A DNA stretch of 64,000 nt from contig JBLXBZ010000002.1 of assembly GCA_048265185.1 (NCBI GenBank), forward strand, positions 248,001 to 312,000, read 5' to 3'. The notes beneath the pieces were generated by a model. It was not told the origin of the DNA. It saw nothing but the letters and a program-made list of their open reading frames with translations, and searched no databases. Positions within the stretch are counted from its first letter, which is position 1, and each line of letters opens with the position of its first letter. Positions 60,975-64,000 of the stretch are shown here, one piece after another. A program made the translations under genes and the position numbers. This DNA comes from JBLXBZ01 sp048265185 (GTDB taxonomy: Bacteria > Pseudomonadota > Alphaproteobacteria > Rhizobiales > Stappiaceae).

Positions 60975-62600
60975 ATGTCAGGCGGGGCGAATATGACCTA
61001 TTTTTTCTTTCAAGATCGTCGAGGTAACGTCGCAATTATATTTGCGCTGGTTTCAGTGGTGTTGCTTGCGGCGATTGGCGGGGCGGTGGATTTTGGAAGA
61101 GCGCTTTCTTTGCGCGCCAAATTACAGGCGGCCGTGGACGCTACGGCGCTGGCCGCTAATTATCAAGCTGAGGGGCTTTCAAGCAAAATCATCCAGAAAA
61201 CTTCACTGGAGCGGTTCAACGCCATCTATAAAGCGCCCGCCGGCTACGCGGCGGCCCCCACGGTGGATGTGTCTAAAGGCGTGGTCACCGTTACGGCGTC
61301 CGTTAGCATGCCGCTTTATTTCGGAGCGTTCATTGGTCAGGAAACGCTTGACGTTGACGTGATATCCGAGGCGGTCGTGGGGAAAACGTCCTTTGACGTT
61401 GTGTTGGTTTTGGATAATTCGGGCTCTATGGGCGGCAGTAAGATCCGAACGCTTAAAACCGCCTCCAACGATTTGGTCGACACCTTGTTCGGCATTAATG
61501 ACATTAGCGATAAAAAAGACCGGGTTAAAATCGGCGTCGTTCCTTTTACGTCTTTCGTAAATATTGGCGCGGACAAGGAAAGCAGTCTGTGGATGGACCG
61601 GGAAGGTTTATCGCCCGCCCATTGGAAAAACTTTGAGACAGATGGTCGAGGAGAGGTTGACGTCGCCGCGTTTGATCCTGGCGCGCTTTATAATTCGCGG
61701 CCAAGCCGTTTTTCTCTATATGAGCAGGTTGGGACCAAATGGCGGGGCTGCGTCGACGCGCGGCCAATGCCTTACGACGTGAACGACGACGCGCCAGAAT
61801 CGCAATCGTCGCGCGCCACCGCCGACAGGTTATTCGTTCCATCATTCGCCCCGGACGAGCCTGATTATAATAATGATCGCGGAAAGCGTTATTATAACGA
61901 CTGGTTGGATGATGAGGGCGGCGACTGCCCGCGAACGCAATTGACGGGGAGTGACGAGCATATCGTAGGGCAGCGCCGGTTATGTAAATATCGCAATCAA
62001 AAGAAAAATTATGGCAGCCGCTGGACTATTGGGCCAAATTATTGGTGCAAGACGCAGGAGTTGACGGATCTGACCACCGCCAAGAATACGGTGAAAAATG
62101 CGATTGATTCAATGCGGGCTGATGGTCACACCAATATTCACCAAGGGGTGATCTGGGGGTGGCGCGTGTTGTCTCCTCAAGCGCCGTTCACCGAAGGGCG
62201 AGTGGCGAAGGAAGATGAGGATGAAGAACTTAAACGCATCATGATCGTCATGACGGATGGCGCGAATACTTATGTCGGCCGTAATACGCATAACGACACT
62301 GATTATCACGCCTATGGATATGGCTCTGAAGAGCGGTTGGGGGCGGGCGTTGACAAAAGTTACGAGATTGAACGGAAGATGGACGAGCGCACGGCGCTGT
62401 CTTGCGCGAACGCCAAGAAAGACGGGGAAGTCGACATTTACACCGTGGCGTTTCAAATCTACGACACAAGCACGATCAAAATGATGGAGGAATGCGCCAC
62501 ACGCCCGACGATGGCGTTTGACGCGCGCTCTAATGCGGATCTGTCCGCCGCGTTCAAACGCATCGCGTCAGAAATCAGCCGGTTGCGGTTGAATAAATGA
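60975..62600 (+). CDS. TadG-like pilus-assembly protein with von Willebrand A domain
   Basis: A 541-residue membrane-anchored protein. The N-terminal TadE/TadG-like segment is RRGNVAIIFALVSVVLLAAIGGAVDFGRALSLRAKLQAAVDATALAA (about 15-60). The von Willebrand A domain (about 138-535) has the metal motif DNSGSM near residue 147, with IMIVMTDGANT near residue 420. A long polar insertion (about 185-370, with Cys pairs CPRTQL, CKYRNQ, YWCKTQ) splits the domain. Such proteins occur with Tad/Flp pili and may act outside the cell in attachment. No other tad gene is nearby. Start 60975 or 60993. Confidence 0.85.
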   Translation: MSGGANMTYFFFQDRRGNVAIIFALVSVVLLAAIGGAVDFGRALSLRAKLQAAVDATALAANYQAEGLSSKIIQKTSLERFNAIYKAPAGYAAAPTVDVSKGVVTVTASVSMPLYFGAFIGQETLDVDVISEAVVGKTSFDVVLVLDNSGSMGGSKIRTLKTASNDLVDTLFGINDISDKKDRVKIGVVPFTSFVNIGADKESSLWMDREGLSPAHWKNFETDGRGEVDVAAFDPGALYNSRPSRFSLYEQVGTKWRGCVDARPMPYDVNDDAPESQSSRATADRLFVPSFAPDEPDYNNDRGKRYYNDWLDDEGGDCPRTQLTGSDEHIVGQRRLCKYRNQKKNYGSRWTIGPNYWCKTQELTDLTTAKNTVKNAIDSMRADGHTNIHQGVIWGWRVLSPQAPFTEGRVAKEDEDEELKRIMIVMTDGANTYVGRNTHNDTDYHAYGYGSEERLGAGVDKSYEIERKMDERTALSCANAKKDGEVDIYTVAFQIYDTSTIKMMEECATRPTMAFDARSNADLSAAFKRIASEISRLRLNK

Positions 62601-62636
62601 ATTGAGGGGAGATAGGGGCGAGGGATCTCCTTCGCG

Positions 62637-63257
62637 CTATTGGCTCGCCGGCTCCACGTCAAAGGGGAGTTTCAACTCGCCGTTTTTGTCGCTGTTTTCA
62701 TCCTTGAGCGTCAGGGCCAGAATATAGGAGCCAGGGCGCAGGCCATCGAACTCAAAGGAAAAAGACGCCTGATATTCATAGAGCGGGGTGCGGACGACAT
62801 GTTCGATGGAGGTGAAATTTTTCCCTTCGATTAGAACTTGTCCTTGCGTGTTTTGCACCTGAAAGTCTGCGGTGAAATTTATGCTCTTTTGCGTGTCTTT
62901 GGCTTTAAAGGCGTATCCAACCGGCTCGAGATAAACGCTGATGACGTCAGATGGGGAAAAAACCGCGTTCGCGCGCGGGACGTATTGGCCATAGCCTGTG
63001 GCGGGGCTTTCGACGAATAGCGCCGCTGAAAATGCCAAAGGCATTTCTGTCCAGATTTTGGCGCGTTGATCAGCAATTTCAAGAAACGCGGGCGTCAACG
63101 GCGGCGCATCCACGGCAAGAGCTGGGAGATAGGTAAGGGTCAGCAAGCTGAAAGCGGCGCATGAGAGGCGGAAGGTTCGCGTATTTCGCAGCGCCGCGGG
63201 AACTGCGTGGAGATCCATTTTAGACGGTGTTTCAAGCGCCAGCCTGTCCTGTTTCAT
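62637..63257 (-). CDS. Exported protein of unknown function, conserved hypothetical
   Basis: A 206-residue protein with an internal hydrophobic signal (about residues 28-48, RLSCAAFSLLTLTYLPALAVDA) behind a basic leader. The mature part looks beta-rich: GYGQYVPRANAVFSPSDVISVYLEPVGYAFKAKD near residue 90, FTADFQVQNTQGQVLIEGKNF, and FDGLRPGSYILALTLKDENSDKNGELKLPFDV near the end. I recall this as a conserved protein in Hyphomicrobiales but cannot name a function. It is convergent with the vWA gene, 36 bases away, and may act in the same envelope process. Confidence 0.68.
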   Translation of the reverse strand: MKQDRLALETPSKMDLHAVPAALRNTRTFRLSCAAFSLLTLTYLPALAVDAPPLTPAFLEIADQRAKIWTEMPLAFSAALFVESPATGYGQYVPRANAVFSPSDVISVYLEPVGYAFKAKDTQKSINFTADFQVQNTQGQVLIEGKNFTSIEHVVRTPLYEYQASFSFEFDGLRPGSYILALTLKDENSDKNGELKLPFDVEPASQ

Positions 63258-63376
63258 CAATTTCGTCTCGCCCCATACAGCTCGTTGATTTTATTTGCCG
63301 CGTCGGACCGTATAAGCCGTGCTTGGAGAAATCACAAACATTACTGTCAAAAACGTGTAAAGAGACGGTTTTTTGA

Positions 63377-64000
63377 TTAATAAATTATAGGATTATTCGT
63401 CGCTTTTTCCGCCCAGGACTGTTTTTTCCTATATATGGTCGAGGGGCTGATCTCTAGCGCCGCTGCGGCGAGCGTGATGTTTCCATTGCAAACCTTCAGC
63501 GCATTTTCGATGATTTCACGTTCTTGAGCCCATAAAGGAGCGATGCTTTCATTTGGAGGGGAAATTGGAAGCTCGGGGTCGCCGCTGGGGATGGGGGGGG
63601 CTGTTTTTTGCCCCAGAGAAAGAGCGGCGTCGGTGAGCGTGGGGTGAAAGTCCGGCGCGGATCTGCGCTGGCGGTGGCGAAGTAATTCATCAATATGACT
63701 GGTGAGGACGGCGAGAGCGACGGGCGCGATCAAAAACTCATGAGCGCCTAAGCGCATAACATTAATGGAGCGCGATAAATTGCCGTGAGCGCTCGCAGTT
63801 ATGATAATCGCCTTGGGAGCAGCCGAGACAAGCTGTGAAAGGCCTGCTTCATGGTCGGCGAATTTGTCCAGATTTACTAAAGTGACGGCGGGCGGGACGC
63901 GCTTGACGGCGTTGATGAATGCTTCCGGGTCCGCAAATAAAGTCGCCGATGAGGTTTCCCCCTCCAGTGCGTCGGTAATTGAATCCGCTGCGGGAAATAA
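63377..64000 (-). CDS. Response-regulator-like protein with degenerate receiver and Fis-type HTH (cut by window edge)
   Basis: The frame is open from the TAA at 63377 to the right edge, about 207 residues, without a start. The N-terminal visible part resembles a receiver domain: VTLVNLDKFADHEAGLSQL, IIITASAHGNLSRSINVMRLGAHEFLIAPV. The usual phospho-acceptor Asp position is Asn, and the conserved Lys in the FLxKP motif is Ala. A linker (about 55 residues) leads to a Fis-type helix-turn-helix at the C terminus: ALKVCNGNITLAAAALEISPSTIYRKKQ. No AAA+ domain lies between. It is probably a pseudo-receiver DNA-binding protein. An internal ATG at 63757 would remove the receiver and is not preferred. 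Confidence 0.78.
   Translation of the reverse strand, partial: LFPAADSITDALEGETSSATLFADPEAFINAVKRVPPAVTLVNLDKFADHEAGLSQLVSAAPKAIIITASAHGNLSRSINVMRLGAHEFLIAPVALAVLTSHIDELLRHRQRRSAPDFHPTLTDAALSLGQKTAPPIPSGDPELPISPPNESIAPLWAQEREIIENALKVCNGNITLAAAALEISPSTIYRKKQSWAEKATNNPIIY

Overview
The window is chromosomal DNA of an alphaproteobacterium, most likely of the order Hyphomicrobiales (Rhizobiales). Supporting signs are a PdhS-type PAS sensor kinase, a hisS-hisZ-hisG operon, a tRNA-His with A73 instead of the usual C73, two phasins, a DUF1127 protein, the alphaproteobacterial GshA type and CIRCE-controlled groESL. The species cannot be named from the sequence. Most of the window reads as host backbone. 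The one clear outlier in composition is an AT-rich orphan gene next to tRNA-His (4025-4729).

Layout. 1-1892: N-terminal 630 residues of a PdhS-like histidine kinase, cut by the left edge. 2419-3681: two phasins with a TGCA-rich palindrome before the second. 3923-4729: tRNA-His and the AT-rich orphan. 4860-7700: AzlCD amino-acid exporter and a TPP-dependent acetolactate-synthase-like enzyme. 7748-12450 (minus): acyl-CoA synthetase/GNAT fusion with a shortened ATP-grasp region, universal stress protein, acyl-CoA dehydrogenase. 12928-16027: first TRAP transporter (DctPQM). 16094-21470: XseA, RsmE, GshA, a DUF937-like protein, DUF1127. 21683-25888: LysR regulator, conserved unknown, amino-acid ABC binding protein and permease without an ATPase, and a DJ-1/PfpI protein lacking its nucleophile.

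26178-35520 is a 2-hydroxyacid oxidation block: lutABC (L-lactate), a c-type cytochrome, a LysR regulator, and glcDE, a small DUF4870 membrane protein and glcF (glycolate). 35533-41387: CLC antiporter, DUF1796 protein, L,D-transpeptidase, DUF2927 protein, CheZ, Tag. 41703-45537: second TRAP transporter with a C-C bond lyase of the isocitrate lyase/PEP mutase superfamily, which looks like an uptake-plus-cleavage operon for a hydroxy-dicarboxylate. 45596-49244 (minus): hisS-hisZ-hisG.

49544-53155: polyprenyl-phosphate sugar transferase fused to GtrA, a GT39/ArnT-like membrane transferase and a degenerate YdjC/ChbG-like protein, probably an envelope glycan-modification module. 53427-54661: Crp-type regulator and group III truncated hemoglobin. 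54737-56396: divergent TetR and quinone-oxidoreductase-like pair around a 44-bp palindrome. 56527-58362: YciA thioesterase, a 12-bp tandem repeat, two small unknowns. 58630-60754: groESL with CIRCE. 60975-64000: TadG-like vWA protein, a periplasmic unknown and a Fis-HTH response regulator with a degenerate receiver, cut by the right edge.

No CRISPR array, insertion sequence, phage region or recognisable defence island is visible. The less ordinary signals are a 198-bp nested inverted repeat (25967-26164), hairpins at all three binding-protein/permease junctions, three proteins that kept their fold but lost key catalytic residues or segments, and the TRAP-lyase operon.
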